DNA of 64,000 bases. Origin: Alligator mississippiensis (lineage: Eukaryota; Chordata; Crocodylia; Alligatoridae). How positions within the stretch are numbered: position 1 is the first letter of the stretch; each line of letters opens with the position of its first letter. The stretch spans positions 43,378,001 to 43,442,000 of the forward strand of contig NC_081826.1 of NCBI RefSeq assembly GCF_030867095.1. The letters are read 5' to 3'. Below are positions 39,737 to 55,373 of this stretch, piece after piece. Under the pieces are notes generated by a model that saw only the letters and a list, made by a program, of their open reading frames with translations, was not told where the DNA came from and did no database searches. The position numbers and the translations under genes are program-made.

Positions 39737-39931
<195 letters not shown>

Positions 39932-39986
39932 TTAAGAGTGAAGTAATAAGAAATGGGATGAGACTGTGACTGAAGCAGAGAAGTTA

Positions 39987-42493
<2,507 letters not shown>

Positions 42494-42548
42494 CAGGGAC
42501 CACTCTCAAATTTGTAGTTCACCCTTTCTGGATCTGAAAATCTGTGAT
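42494..42548 (-). CDS. ESRP1: ESRP1 exon 6
   Basis: A 55-nt exon (residues 194-212) encoding NHRFSDPERVNYKFESGP with split codons at both ends (A|AT for Asn, TG|C for Cys). Acceptor TATGTTTTGTAG, donor TG/GTACGT. Intron 5 upstream is only 125 nt. Confidence 0.95.
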
Positions 42549-42673
42549 CTACAAAACATATCAGAAATTATTTTTATCCAGCATGCAAGAAAGCAAAAAA
42601 ACCCCAAACAACAAAAAAACCCCCACAAAAACAAAAATGCAAAAAAGCAAACTATTTTACTATGGCCACTTAC

Positions 42674-42772
42674 TGTATGGTTCCGAAATTAATGTTAAAA
42701 TAATATTGCCCATATCTTCAACCTGAGAAGCTCCATAGTGAAATGTTGGATTCCTCTTGTCAAGATTTAAAT
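42674..42772 (-). CDS. ESRP1: ESRP1 exon 5
   Basis: Completes codon 161 (Tyr) and runs to the first base of codon 194: [16 protein letters not shown], then [17 protein letters not shown]. Acceptor ATATAG, donor A/GTAAGT. The segment DKRNPTFH is divergent from human EKSSSVSR, while [13 protein letters not shown] is conserved. Confidence 0.95.
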
Positions 42773-44192
42773 CTATATTTTGGAGTTAAGTCAATAGTTA
42801 TTGAGTAAGTTTGTTACCAAAGAATTCTCCCACACGCTAGGGCCAAACATTCATATTGCCATTGACTCAATCAACATAACATTTAATCCATTCTCATTCA
42901 TGATTTGAATAAAAATTCAGCTACGTTAATCCTCAGTCACCATTACTTAACACAAGATCACTTCAGAAAGCATTTGGCAACAGTGGAGATCCCAGCAACA
43001 AATGTAAGATATTTGGTAGATCTGGGTGAAAGTTGCACAGACTCTAGTTATTTCAAATGCAAGATTCTAGTATGCTATGCTTAATGGGGGAGGAAAAAGG
43101 CTGAGTTAAAACCATATCCCTAAGCTTAAAACTAAGGTCACAGTATTTAAATATAGATCATACAGGAAACAGTCCCTTACAAGTCATTCATTCCTTGCCT
43201 TTACCATACACTTTATACAAAGATGCAGTTCATGGCACCTTGTCCACTTCTACAAGTTTTAAAACCAAACCAAACCAAAACCCCAAAAAACACTGCTCAC
43301 CTGGTATTGAGATGTAGCAAGAATTGGGTAAGGGCACATTACCCTAGTGAAACAGTAACTTGATCCATTATTTGGAATAAGTAGAAGTGAATGACAAGGA
43401 TGAGAAAATTAAAAGGGTCAGGAAAGGCATTTTGTAGGAACACTGGACACTATCTTTGCAGCACTGCTATCCAAGTGAAGAAAACGAAACCATTGTTTCC
43501 ATTATGGAGTACATTAAAATGTTCTGCAGTTGTCCCCAGTTAGATAAAGTATTTTGGAAACAGGTAGGTGGGAGGGAAAGAAGAAATGATCCTACTTCTA
43601 AAAATCTGGTTGGTTGCTTTCACATAAAGCTGTTAGAAAAAAAATTTCATGCCGTTTGCCTTTTGGAATTGGAAAAAAAAAAAATCTCACTTCGCTAAAG
43701 ACACAAACTACAAGGAACTGGGGTACAGAAAATTAACGAGGGAAGTGTTATACATGTGGTGTAACAACTCATGACCTTAGAGATGGTTTTTCATTTAAAA
43801 TATACATGGGGCATTTTGAAATCTCTACTAAAAAAAAAGAAAAAAAAAATCAAAGCCAGAAGCATGGCCCTGACCACTAACTGTGGACCCAGAAACACAT
43901 GAGTTTAAGACTAAATGAGCCAAATAGGTTTTGTCTGGGGTTTGTGCATTTTGGCGAGTTCTAATCTTCAAGTTCTCTTCCCAAACTAATAACAACAACA
44001 ACAACAACACATACGTTTAAAAAAAAAAAAACCACCTAGACTATTTTTTTTTTATGATGGATGCTTAGTTCAAGATGCCATGAAATATTTCTGCCCCCCC
44101 CCCCATGGATATCTTTCCTTACCTAATACGTTTTGCTAGATGTTTTTCTACCCAAGTGTCCAATTTAGAAGTTTTAATGTTCTAATATCATA

Positions 44193-44514
44193 CTTTAATG
44201 CAGGGCTGTTCAACTTCCAACCAGTCAGGGTCCATACTCCCCCTGGGGCACATCAGTGGAGGGCTGCATGTTGTGCAGGACATGGGTGCTGCAGCCTCAC
44301 CCTCAACTCCCTAGCCATTGGGCTCCACCAGTGTGCCACCCTGCTCAGCATCCCCAGGCCATGGTCTGTACTGTGCTGTACCACATTGCCCTCTGCGGTG
44401 GGGAAAGAAATGGCAGCTGGGTAGAAGCCAGGGGACCACAAATTAACCCTTCATTAACCCTTCAGGGGCAGCATACAGCTCTTAAGCCACCAGTTGGACA
44501 GCCCTGCTCTAATA
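44193..44514. mobile_element. hAT-like MITE with CAGGGCTGTYCAAC ends
   Basis: 44201-44506 starts CAGGGCTGTTCAACTTCC and ends CCAGTTGGACAGCCCTG. The flanking octamers CTTTAATG and CTCTAATA match at six of eight positions. GC-rich inside, no transposase. Confidence 0.75.
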
Positions 44515-45404
44515 AATACAATTAAAAGTTATAGATGGCTTTTTCTCCCCTCAAAATCAATTAAGCAAAGTTTAAGAGAATCTATTCTTAAAAATTACTC
44601 CTTCAGTCTAGAATTCCTCACTTCTTTTCCTGATATAGAAGGCAGACAAGAGTCCTGACTAATACCAACCTACAGTATCCCTTTTCAACACATCCAGCGT
44701 TCACAGAGAAAGGTAAAAATCACTTTACATTTAAATAGAATGAGTGGTTTCCCTATTTATTAGGAAATTAAAAATTGAGATTCATTTTTTAATGAAACAA
44801 GTGCCAAACAACAGTGCATATATTTTATGCAGCCTAAGTACTGTACACTTTCTTTGAAAATGTTCACAGAAAATATTAACCACTGCTACTAGGGAGCTTC
44901 AGGAAATATTTGTAGTGTAAACACAGGGGTTCAGTTCGGATAACTCATTTCTTGTATGCTAACAAGTTATTTAGCTAAAGTAAGAGAAAAAAGGAAAGTT
45001 AAAAATCAACATTAGTGAGAGTTGGTGAATGATGAGAGAAACATTTTCACTACTTTGCTTCTTACTAACTGGAATCAGTTTTCATTCATTTGGAACACTG
45101 GTTAAGTGGAAAATAGATTTCTGTGTACATATTACAAGAAGATTGTTGGAAACAAAGTTATTCTTGACAAAGGCTTGTATTCACATACAGCTGCCAAGCA
45201 CATATGAATGGTTTTACATTTCAATGATTTTTCACCATCCCACTTTACAAGTTTTAGGTTTTTACTTTAGGAGAAAAAGTGATTTTGAAGTAAAGAACAT
45301 TCCACAGATTTCATAAACAGTTTGCTTTTTTTAAATGGATCAGATATATAGATGTATAGTTTCATTTTGGGAAGAGAAGCAATTTCTTCCACACTTTTAC
45401 TTCC

Positions 45405-45882
45405 TGCACTACAGAAAGGATGTGGACAAACTGGAGAGTCCAACAGATGGCAACAGACATGTTAGGGGGTTGGGGCACAAGACTCCTGAGGAGAGGCTGA
45501 TGGAACTGGGTTTATTTAGTCTGGAGAAGAGGGATTTAATAGCAGTCTTCAAACTACCTGAAGGATGGTTACAAACAGGATGGAGCTACACTGTTCTCAG
45601 TGGTAGTAGGTAACGAAACAAGAAGCAATGGTCTCAAGCTGCAGCAAGCAAAGTTTAGGTTAGATATTAGGAAAAAAAACCTCTCACTAGGAGGGTAGCA
45701 AAACAGTGGATAGGTTACCCAGAGAGGCTGTATAATCTCCATCGTTGGAAGTTTTTAAGACCTGGCAAAACAGTCTTGGCCATGATGATCTAGTTGGGGA
45801 TTCTCCTGATTTGAGCAAGGGCTTGGATTAGATGGTCTCCTGAGGTTCCTTCCAAGCCTAGTTTTCTATGATTCTGTGAAGA
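45405..45882 (+). mobile_element. CR1 3' end
   Basis: Shows the C-terminal CR1 ORF2 region (CTCCTGAGGAGAGGCTGATG, TTTAGTCTGGAGAAGAGGGA) and the usual 3' end, CTCCTGAGGTTCCTTCCAAG then TTTTCTATGATTCTGTGA. The reading frame is broken. Strongly 5'-truncated, as is usual for CR1. Confidence 0.88.
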
Positions 45883-48800
45883 GTTTGAATTGATATTTAA
45901 AGTTGTAAAGGCTTTTCATTGTGAATGGCAACTAGTCCAGCATAACTAAACTCTATAGACAATATATAGATGTAGGGTCTATTTATTACATTACACATGA
46001 GTGCATCTGTATTTTAAATTGATCAAGAGGCAAGGCATAGCTGCTATGCAAGTACAGAAACAAGGAACTACAGAATTTTACTCCAGCTGACGCCTCCTGT
46101 AGCTTTGAAGGAGATTCTTAACTAGCTCTACCTTAGGTTCATTTTTGCAGACAAGGAGAATAAGCTGTTTCCAGTACTCTCCTTCATGGTGTTGGACCTA
46201 CACTTCCCACCTTCACCTAAATTGTATTTTCTCCCTTCTTCCTATCACACCTACTGTGTTTCTCCATCTCTTGTCTTTCTGCTTAGTCCATCCTCTTTTC
46301 CCTTTGTTTTATCCATTTTAAGTCCTTCAGGACATGATTTATTTTATTTTTACAGTGTTTATCACAATGTGGTTCCAATTCAAGTTGTCCCAGGCACTAC
46401 CAGGAGATGAATTATCAAAAATTAGAAGTTTAACTGCTCTTGTTTATAATTGGGAGACAGACAGGTTTGTTTGTTTTTTTACTACCTTGTTGAGATGTTT
46501 TTTGCTGTTGTTGTTATTCAGATTTTATGCAGCATGTCCTGATTTTCATTTGCTTTTGGAAAAAAAAGGACATGCACACAGATACAAAAAACACTAGCAA
46601 CAGAACAGGAGTGCAGTCTTTGAGGTAGTTGACTGTTCATCCATAAACATATTTCCTATTCTTATTTATCTTTACACTAACCTAATGCAGAAATAAGCAA
46701 AGCAGCTGTTCTCCAACTGTATCCTCTGCATCTTCTCCAGCTGCTTGTCATGTAATGGCTTCTACAGGCTGATCTTGAAGGAAAGGAGGTTCTGACTAAA
46801 TTTAGTCACACAAGCTTTATTCACTCCACCCTCAAGGCATTCATGACAGTGTGAACTGGCTTAGCAAGGTTTGCAAATCAAAGGGAGTGAGTTAGCGAGG
46901 TATGTAAAGTGCAAGAACACTGCTGAGCTTTCTGTACATATACAAAAAGGTAAATTCTTTTTTGGATAACCCTGACTTCTTTTCCAGAAGAACATGATTT
47001 CTCTAATGGCTTTTCTTTGAAGTTAACTTTCTTGTTACTGCTACATTACTTTCATTTGCATGGTCACACTAAATAAACAAAAATCTCTCGCACACTATTT
47101 GGCTAATTTTTATGATCTCAAACAGCCAAGAACAGAAATATTTATCTGAAAGGTAAGAGATTCACAGCTAGTCTCAGTTCTCCCTCAATTTCTTGAATTT
47201 GAAAATGTTTTAACTATTGCTATTTTTCCTTTCTTAAAAATAAAGGGTTATATTTTGCTCATGAGAACAACTAATGATTTGTATTATGTGGGTTTAAAAA
47301 AAAATAAAAAAAATAGATTAGAGTGTTCACAGGAAAACCAAAGTCTCGTAACAAAGGGATTCCAATTTCAACAGACTTCATGTAGCTTGCTGATCCAGTT
47401 GACTGTCAAGTTCTTCTGGATATTCAGTTCAATATCTCTCGGCTCTTTCCCAGAAAAGGTTACCTTCCCCATACAAAATATATTGTCAGGCATCATAACT
47501 TGCAGTTGGCTGATTTATGCCATGGACTTACATGTTTTCAACTAAACAGTTAACTAATGATGCATTTCCCAATACAGATAAGTACTGTCATCTATGTGTT
47601 CATTCAAAGAGAGCATACAAGGGAACCACTCTAATTTTGGTAGCATTCTGTATTATACAGCTCTAATATACAGAACTTTCCAAATGATTTCATGCCACTC
47701 ATGCCAAGTTCATACGAGTTAGTTTTCTACTCAATCTGCTCATCTTTGCTACAAAATTGTCTCATAGTTGAATGAAACTATCTAGTGTAGCAATTTAAGT
47801 GAAATGGGCCAGTTTGTATTGTTAGTAATAACCAGGACATAGTTTAATTTGTTTTGGCAGATCTCTGAAGACCAGACATGTTTTTGACCTATTGACATTT
47901 GTTTTGTAAGTCAGAAAATCATTTATATGATCCTCCCAAAATCTTGAAATGAGTTGATGGATGTTTCTAGCAGATGAAAACCCTACCAAACAGCAGTGTA
48001 GCCCAAGGAAGTGTTATTCCTCCTGACAAATAATTTAAAGCACACTACAGAAACACATAGAAAAAGACTAAGTATTTTGGCCACTTGACAAACTGAGTAG
48101 ATTTACAAAGAGCTAATGGTGGAACAGAAATACAGAAGTCAGACAAATAACTGAGAACAAGAGAGCTGACAAAACTCACAGACCAAAACAACACTCTAAA
48201 TTATATGCTTAAAGAAAGGTGTTGCTAACTAGTTTTTTCAAGTCCACAAGGCAGATCTGTATCAAAGAATTTCAATGCACATGCGCGTGCACACACACAC
48301 CCGGTCCACCAAACAATCATTCACTTTGTTCAAGTTTCATTGGTGGCTATAGTGATGATGGAATTAGAAGAGACTAAGTTTCAGGCAACACCTGGCATTG
48401 TAACTTCTGTTCAAACTCTTCCCAAATGAAGTCTAACAATATTTGCAAGCATATGGCCATGGAAATCTTTTGGTCAGATTCTTAGGTAAAGTCATGACAC
48501 TACGAAATACGGTCAAGAAAACCAGTTATCAGCAAACTTTTGTTAGGATCCTACTACTCAGGAAATATAAAATGTCATAATATACACCAGCTCCTTTATA
48601 TACCTTCTATGTGAACTCAGTATTTCACTGGTGTAATTTCTTCAAAGTAGCTTATTGTTCAGAGATACTGGAAGATCATCCTTAAGCTATGAACTCTTCA
48701 AAATAGAAAACAAATATTCCTACTAAATTCCTAGCATGTAAAAGCAAAGACTTAACATTACCCTGCTCCTGTATTATGCAGAACTCCATATACTACATAT

Positions 48801-50168
48801 TCACAGATCCACACCTACCTTTTTTGCTTTAGGATAGCAGGATAAGCAAATAACTGCTTCCTTACTGGAAGAGTTATAGTATTTACACTAATTCAGATTT
48901 CTGGACTCAAAGAACAGACTACTTCAAACATCCGATTCCATGGCTGGTTAGTAGCTGCTGTAGCACTGGCATTTTAAGCCTTGTTGCCACACAGTCACAT
49001 GAAAACAAACCCCCACCCCAAATCTGCAGTTATTCTCTATTTCTATTCATTTTCTACTGAGGAAAGGTTGTAGTGTCTCAGATACCACTATGAGACAAAA
49101 ATTGGTAAATGCCAACCACTGTACATGTCAAAGAGGGAGATGCATCTAGATGATTTTGTCCAACTGTTTCTCCCCATTAACATTTACTCTAGCTTTGAGA
49201 ACTAAGAAAATCATTTTGAATTCCTTCTCTTCCTCCTAGCATTTGCTGCCTCCCTTTGAATGTATCAGTTGAAAAAACACTGTTCCCCCCACTATTTCCG
49301 AGCTTAGAGATACAGAACAGGACAGTGAAAAGACATACTAGGCACAAGCAAAGCAGGAGGAACATCTTTTCTATCTACTGTTTTGAAGTTCAGTTTAAGT
49401 TTCTATGTGCTGCCCAGGCATGCACAGAAAAAAAGAAGTCACATAGTAAACACTGTTTAAGAGAACTATAAAATTAGGTTACTGCCTACTTGAGAATCAT
49501 TCTGGAAATCCATTTTAACCACACTGACATCTATGAAGCAGAGGGAAGGCAGTATGTTCAAGTATTGCTAGCATCCCCTACATTTTGTAGGGTATCCAAG
49601 TAGAGTTTACATCAAAATGTGTAAAACACAGGTACTGAAAACAAGCATGTACTATTCAGAGATTAAACACAATAATCGTTTTAGAAATAAATATAAAAAA
49701 ATTAAACTAAGGTCCTAGAACAGCCATGATCATCTAATATCTATAAAGTACGATAAAAATTGACATACTGAATGCACTGAACATGCAACAGTTGTAGTTA
49801 TGATTCATTTTAGTTATTAAAATAAACCAGGATCCAAATTTATCATAACTTTTTTAAAGAAAACAATGAATTAGCCATTCATTATAGTGCAAAACTAGGA
49901 GACAGAAAATAGAAGATGAAATTCCTTCCAAATCTCTTACTATTTAAAGTTCTAGTGAAGCTTTTTGCAAGGCACTATATATTTTTCCATGACTCCTATA
50001 CAGAGTGCCACCTTTAATAGGAAATCCACTTGGGTTCAGTGTGGTTTATTAAATTATGCCATTTCTGAATAACCATGGTAAACATTCTAGTAGTCCCTGA
50101 CACTATTCTTGTTAGAAGTACGAAGTTACTACTGCAACAAAAAAAATATGCAATTTTTAAAAGGATAC

Positions 50169-50283
50169 ATTCCGTCATGACTGCAATATCCAGTTTGCTA
50201 ATGTCAGGTGAGCCAGGACAACACTTCTTGAACTCCTTCCTCAAATCGAAAAAAGAGTAGAAGCATTCAGGCAGTAAGATATT
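50169..50283 (-). CDS. ESRP1: ESRP1 exon 4
   Basis: Encodes residues 123-160 plus the first base of codon 161: [18 protein letters not shown], then [20 protein letters not shown]. This block is nearly identical to human ESRP1. Acceptor TTGCTCTTACAG. The exon ends GAAT with donor GTATCC, a weak match to GTRAGT, and the split codon T|AT gives Tyr, as in the family. Confidence 0.96.
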
Positions 50284-53200
50284 CTGTAAGAGCAAGATAG
50301 TTGCTGTTAATTAAGGTGAATTCCATCTTTGTGGGGTTTTTTTTTTTTCCACACTTTAGAAGTTTTGAAGTAAAAGAAAAATATGTACACATGCCCAGTT
50401 ATAGTAAACCTTTTTAAAGATTTTTCTCAGCAGTTTAAGTACAGCTCTGATGTTCTTATTAAAAAAGATCTGTTTACTGTATAACCATAAATATATGCTT
50501 CCATTACAGGCAGAAGGAAAGGTTTTTGCAGCCTATTGGCTACTGTTACTAGTCCTGCAGATCCAATGCATCTGTGGGAGAACATATAGGTACTATTGCG
50601 ACATTTTAATAGCTCTTGGTTCCAAGTTTCATCCTTAGAAGCCAGAGGGCAGATAGTTCAATTTATGGACCCCGATCAGATTTTGAAAGATGAGAAGATG
50701 CTTTATAGACAGATTGAGTTTTCAGAGTACAAATCACATTTCAACTATTTATTCTGACACTTTGTAACACTGAGAATATGTAATTGTGATGTAAAAGTTG
50801 TCAGCTGGTATTTGATGAATACACCACTCCCAACCTGTAAAGTCAAGAGTGAGTTATGTGCCTCATCTCAAATGAGGGCCAATAAAAGCCTTTAGGCCCA
50901 CAAACTCTGTAAATGTTATGCTACTACATATAACACAGACTTAATTTATTTGTAAAGCCTTCACTGTCTACTTTTGAGACAGGCTTCCTTAATTATGATG
51001 AATGCAACTGCACAAAATTTGAAGGGAAATTAAAAGAATACACGATGACCTCTGCAAGTAATCTGTAATAACTTTTTAGATGGAAAAAAGTCACAGTTTT
51101 TAAGTTTTATATCTTGAATTCTTTAAATCTTCTAGGACTATACTTGATTATTGTGCACCCATTTACAGCTAGCCCTCTTATTTATTGAATTTGGGGGCAG
51201 GAAGAAATATTCCACATCTGAAGGGAGAGCAGGGGGAGAGAAGGGAAACATTTGTGGTGTCTGGATTAAAAAGACAGGTACTTAGAGGTCTGGAATCTTG
51301 GAGTCATCTTATAGGAGACTCATGAGTAATAGACAGAATGCAGGTCGGCTGTCAAGTACATTGAATATAAACATAAGCATATCATTATCAGGTTATATAT
51401 TTTCTATTTAAACCACTACCACATGAAACTCAGATAAGAGAATGCAACAGGATGGTATCTTGCAGTGTATTTTAGGATAGTGACATTTTCAGATATTACC
51501 TCTCTGATGATCGAACAACAGCTTTTTAAAAGAATGGAACTCTGAATTAATGGAATATATTGTAGATACAAGGTATTATTTCCATGTATAACTAATTTAA
51601 CACTGCCTTACAGAGTAAATTAAATAAAATAGATCTAGAGTGTGGCTGCGCTATGATGTGTGTGTGTGCTATGAGACATTTGGCAGTGTATACATTCATG
51701 CACAGAAATACAGGGTTATTAGACTGGAGAAGAAAATTAGTATCCAGCAGTTTAACAGATCCTCCTGTCCTCTTATTTTTGGTAAAGAATTAGCACAGAT
51801 CGTGTGTGTTTATATTTGAGTTCTTATTTGTACCTAGCTGGAAAAAAAAAAATCACTTTCCCCAAATGCTGCTACAACTGTAAGGTTTTATATTCTGTTT
51901 AGTTGTTGAGGACCTTATTTCAGGATCATCAGGACAAGATCCTTACCTCCACAATTTAAAGACTATCCAATGTCACAACACATTCATTAATAGAATGACA
52001 GGGTAGATGCACATGTGAGAGGAAAGCTAGATGTTAGGCTGTAACAAGTTGGGATCTAATTTGAAGTAATAACAGATTTTTTGGCTTGGATGTAAACAGG
52101 TCTATGACTACATGATTCAAACCCCACCCATTTTCAAGAAGTTTGCATTTAAGTGTAAGGCCATCACAAAGGTTGGCAAGTCTCTGTGTTGTCCTCCTGT
52201 GCAAGAAGAACAGGTATAAGAGAGACATCATTAACTCAATTATTTATTGTGTTTGCATATTTCAGCAGTCAAATGCATGTGCACACACTATGGCCTAACT
52301 ATTTATCCCATTACAGAAGTTAAATAGCAAGATCTTGCTTCTCTTCAAAATATGAAGTAAGTAAAGAGCTAATCTGGGCCTTATTTTTAAGTGTAAAAAC
52401 AGATTTTTTTTCATTGTCACTTCTGTTCCTTTTGATAAAGGATATGCAGGACCTCAGCCTTTAGAAATGTCTCAGTTTTAATTTAATGACACTGGTTCTC
52501 TTCCCTTTTTACACCAAATGAATAGCTTTACTCAAACTTTCAACATAATTTGAACCTGCATACACATGGTAGCAATGATTTCAAAAACCAGGCTGCGACA
52601 GTGGCTCAAGTTGACCATCCAAAACAGACATTCAGGGCCTTCCTAAAGATTTTTTTGCTACAAATCTTAAAATTTAGGCCAATACTTGAGTATATAGAGA
52701 AAGACAAAGCCTATCCTAAAGATCTCATGAACTAAAGTGACAAAGAATTTTCAGAAATCTGGGGGAGGTGTTATAATCTATATTTTCCAATTACACTGAA
52801 AGATGAACTAGGTAAACCATACATCAATTTGATAACTAGTTCTGTTGTACAAAGAGATAAGGATGCATCACAATTTACTCCCCCCCAATACTCTTTACAA
52901 AGACAATTCTACATCAATGCATACAGTAGTATGAACTGTAGTAGTATGATTCATAATGTAGCAGTACACTCTATTAAAATATTAGGGGACTGACTTTCTT
53001 GGAATGACATAACATTCCAAAAAAATCATTGACAACCAAATCTTATATTGTAATCTTACAGCAGTAAGAAGATCAGTTGCATTGTTATCCTCATGCTTTA
53101 GCCTTCTAAAGTAACAGGTACTGGACATAACATAACGTACTGAGATTGCTACTAGGTGCAGCAAGTGAAAGATGGGATTATATACACATTACTGAAACTG

Positions 53201-54104
53201 CATTCCCCTAATTCTTAAAACATCCTTAGTCCCACCTATACTGAAACATGGACCTGTGGTATTTTTTGTGTTCGTTTGCTACAGTGGAGGGACAGCTATG
53301 TAAGAACTGGGGTTCCTTCACATCGTTGCAATTTTACTGTTAATGGTAGGAATCTACAGTTACATTAGTGGTCTGATGCTGTGTTTGAGATTATGAATCT
53401 GCTCATCCTTCATAACCTGTCGTGATCGCTGGTCAGTTCCTTACAAATACAGGCAAATACCACTGTTAGAGTATAAACTGAATATATTAAGATAGGAAGC
53501 TACCAAACCTAGGCATGGGTTCAAAGTCTCAAAGCCCAGTGTGTACAACTGCAAAGATAAAAAATAAAGATCTTGAACCCTAGACATTTTTCACAAATTC
53601 CTGGCTGCAGTCCTACAAACTAATCAATTTGTGTATGTTAGCTACAATAAATGAGTCTCAAAATTGGTCTACATGAAAAAGTTATATCAGGATATTCATT
53701 TAAATTATTGTATTTAAGCCAGCACAATTTCCTAGATGGTCACACATTCTGCCACAAGGAGTACCATTTCTGTCTAAGCAATTTCCAAAACAGACTTACC
53801 CTAAACCAGCAAAAAGGTGCTCATACCAATCTAATTCCCCAACCCCAGATAGACATTCTTGTTCTAGCATAGCCAGAGGAGATTATAACTCAAAATATCC
53901 CACTTACATAGACCAGCCCTTGAATCTGGTAAAATTATTTAGAGATTTTTGTGTTATTTTAATATCAGGCAATTTGAAGGAGAGACATTATGAAACCTTC
54001 AATAAAAATCAAATCAATCACATTTAGATCAGTCTCAAGGAATACCGCACCAAATCACTCTCTCTTTGCCCTCCCTGCCCCCTGCCCCAATCCATCCCAC
54101 CTAC
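50284..54104 (-). other. ESRP1 intron 3
   Basis: About 3.8 kb of AT-rich intron sequence. I see no recognisable repeat, RNA gene or coding exon in it. Confidence 0.5.
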
Positions 54105-54218
54105 CTTTTTGGAAGCTTCAGGTTGCAGAACCTGTCTGATGTGAAGCTGTCCATCAGCACAGAAACAGAAGGAAGTACCTACACCGATATTCAGCTCATT
54201 GCTTACAGACTGGTTAAA
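54105..54218 (-). CDS. ESRP1: ESRP1 exon 3
   Basis: Thirty-eight codons (residues 85-122), [17 protein letters not shown] to LQPEASKK, phase 0 at both ends. Acceptor GCAACTTCCAG, donor AAG/GTAGGT. It differs from the human exon at only a few residues (FCFCADGQ for FCLCTDGQ). Part of the N-terminal DnaQ-like domain. Confidence 0.96.
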
Positions 54219-55030
54219 CTGGAAGTTGCAAAGACACAGACATGCAGTAGCTCAAAAGCACTAACCCCTTCCCCACACAAGCAGAAAGGACCCTTACGAT
54301 ACTATTACTGGCTTGCATGAACCTAGAGGGCTTGAAGGGGCTGCCTGGGTCATCAAGCCAGCCCCTTCCTATTGCAGGCTACTCTTAAAGCCATTAAGCA
54401 CCTGTGCCTGCACAGGGTGATGCTTCACTTCAGAGGTGGCTGCATGCCAGCTGCAGGTCAAGTGACCAGGTCAGGTGGGCTCTGTTCACCAGAGCAGGGT
54501 TCCTAGTGAGGCTCTACTCACAGAGAGGACACTGCCAGGCTACAGCTCATCCAGCTCCTGTAGCTCAGCACATCGCTCAGATGGCTGCAGCTTGGAGAAG
54601 GCAGGACACTACATGCTAGTCTCAGTACAGGCCATGCAGGCTCCTGGTGCCTCACAAAACCTTTCAGGAGCCTGCATGGCCTGTACTGAAACCATTTTCA
54701 AGAGCACCTCAAGTCCCAACAAGTGTTAAGAGAGCTAAGGTTAAGGCCAGCGCCTCCTTGGAGAGCCAGGTCAAGCACCAAGGGGCCTATAAGTAGCACC
54801 TTAGCTAGAAAGCTGCAGCTGGGGGCAGTGAGGCAGGGGAGCAGGCTGGAGACAAGTTGGCAGAGAGACCCGGAGCCCAACACGCCACGGGGGCGACCTG
54901 GCTAGGCATCAAGACTCACAACCCTGCTCCCCACCACACTGCACAGGAGCTGCAGGGCCTGTCCCCGTCCTTGTCCCAAGGCCAGGCCGCAAAGGCAAAG
55001 GCTTCGCTCCCCACTCCTGCTCCCCCTCAC
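54219..55030 (-). other. ESRP1 intron 2 with a perfect hairpin
   Basis: An 812-nt GC-rich intron with no reading frame of note. It contains a perfect 25-bp inverted repeat (54622-54646 and 54665-54689), listed separately. The rest, including the short self-complementary CCTGTGCCTGCACAGG near 54400, shows nothing I can classify. Confidence 0.6.
54622..54689. repeat. Perfect 25-bp inverted repeat (hairpin) in ESRP1 intron 2
   Basis: The left arm 54622-54646 (TCAGTACAGGCCATG...) is the exact reverse complement of the right arm 54665-54689 (...CATGGCCTGTACTGA), with an 18-nt spacer. In the ESRP1 transcript it would fold into a 68-nt stem-loop. Size and position resemble an intronic pre-miRNA, but perfect pairing is more typical of a recent local inverted duplication. 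No known miRNA is recognised in it. Confidence 0.85.
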
Positions 55031-55150
55031 CTGTCGGAGAGCTTGCTCCAGCGGTGGGGCCAGCGCCAGGCGCTCCTCTTCCACTTCCTTGCACTCGTCC
55101 GCCAAGGCCAGGTGCTCGGGGCGCACCAGCATCTCGTGCAAGTTCCCCAG
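55031..55150 (-). CDS. ESRP1: ESRP1 exon 2
   Basis: Forty codons (residues 45-84), [11 protein letters not shown] to PPLEQALRQ, phase 0 at both ends. Acceptor TGTCCTGGAG, donor CAG/GTGAGG. The human counterpart begins VGQLHEVLVRP. The middle of this exon ([12 protein letters not shown]) is divergent, as it is between other vertebrates. Confidence 0.93.
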
Positions 55151-55241
55151 CTCCAGGACAGAGAGGCACCGTCAGCGCCGCCGGCCCCGGCCCGCTCCCC
55201 CGGTGGGACGCCCGCCCCGACGGCCCGTGCCCCGGCCCTAC

Positions 55242-55373
55242 CTTCCTGCGGCCCAGGTCCGCCACCTTCCACAGCAACCGGACCAGCTCCTTCTCGTCCG
55301 AGCCCAGCCTGGCCCCGCCCGCGCCCGCCGTCGCGGCGAACAGCAGCACCAGGTAGTCGGGGGACGCCGTCAT
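55242..55373 (-). CDS. ESRP1: ESRP1 exon 1 (coding part)
   Basis: Encodes residues 1-44, [12 protein letters not shown] to LGRRK, with the family block LGSDEKEL. The ATG at 55373-55371 has A at -3. The reading frame stays open further upstream, but the vertebrate protein begins at MTASPDY, so I chose this start. The exon ends AAG with donor GTAGGG, phase 0. Intron 1 is only 91 nt. The exon is very GC-rich, as expected for a CpG-island first exon. Confidence 0.95.

Larger units (their letters stand above)
42773..50168 (-). other. ESRP1 intron 4
   Basis: A 7.4-kb AT-rich intron. It carries a hAT-like MITE (44201-44506) and a CR1 3' end (about 45405-45882), listed separately, and a short CA run near 48290. 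No other coding or RNA feature was recognised. Confidence 0.5.

Noticed and set aside
54905-55141. Plus-strand frames over ESRP1 exons 1 and 2
   Set aside because: They are antisense shadows of the ESRP1 exons.
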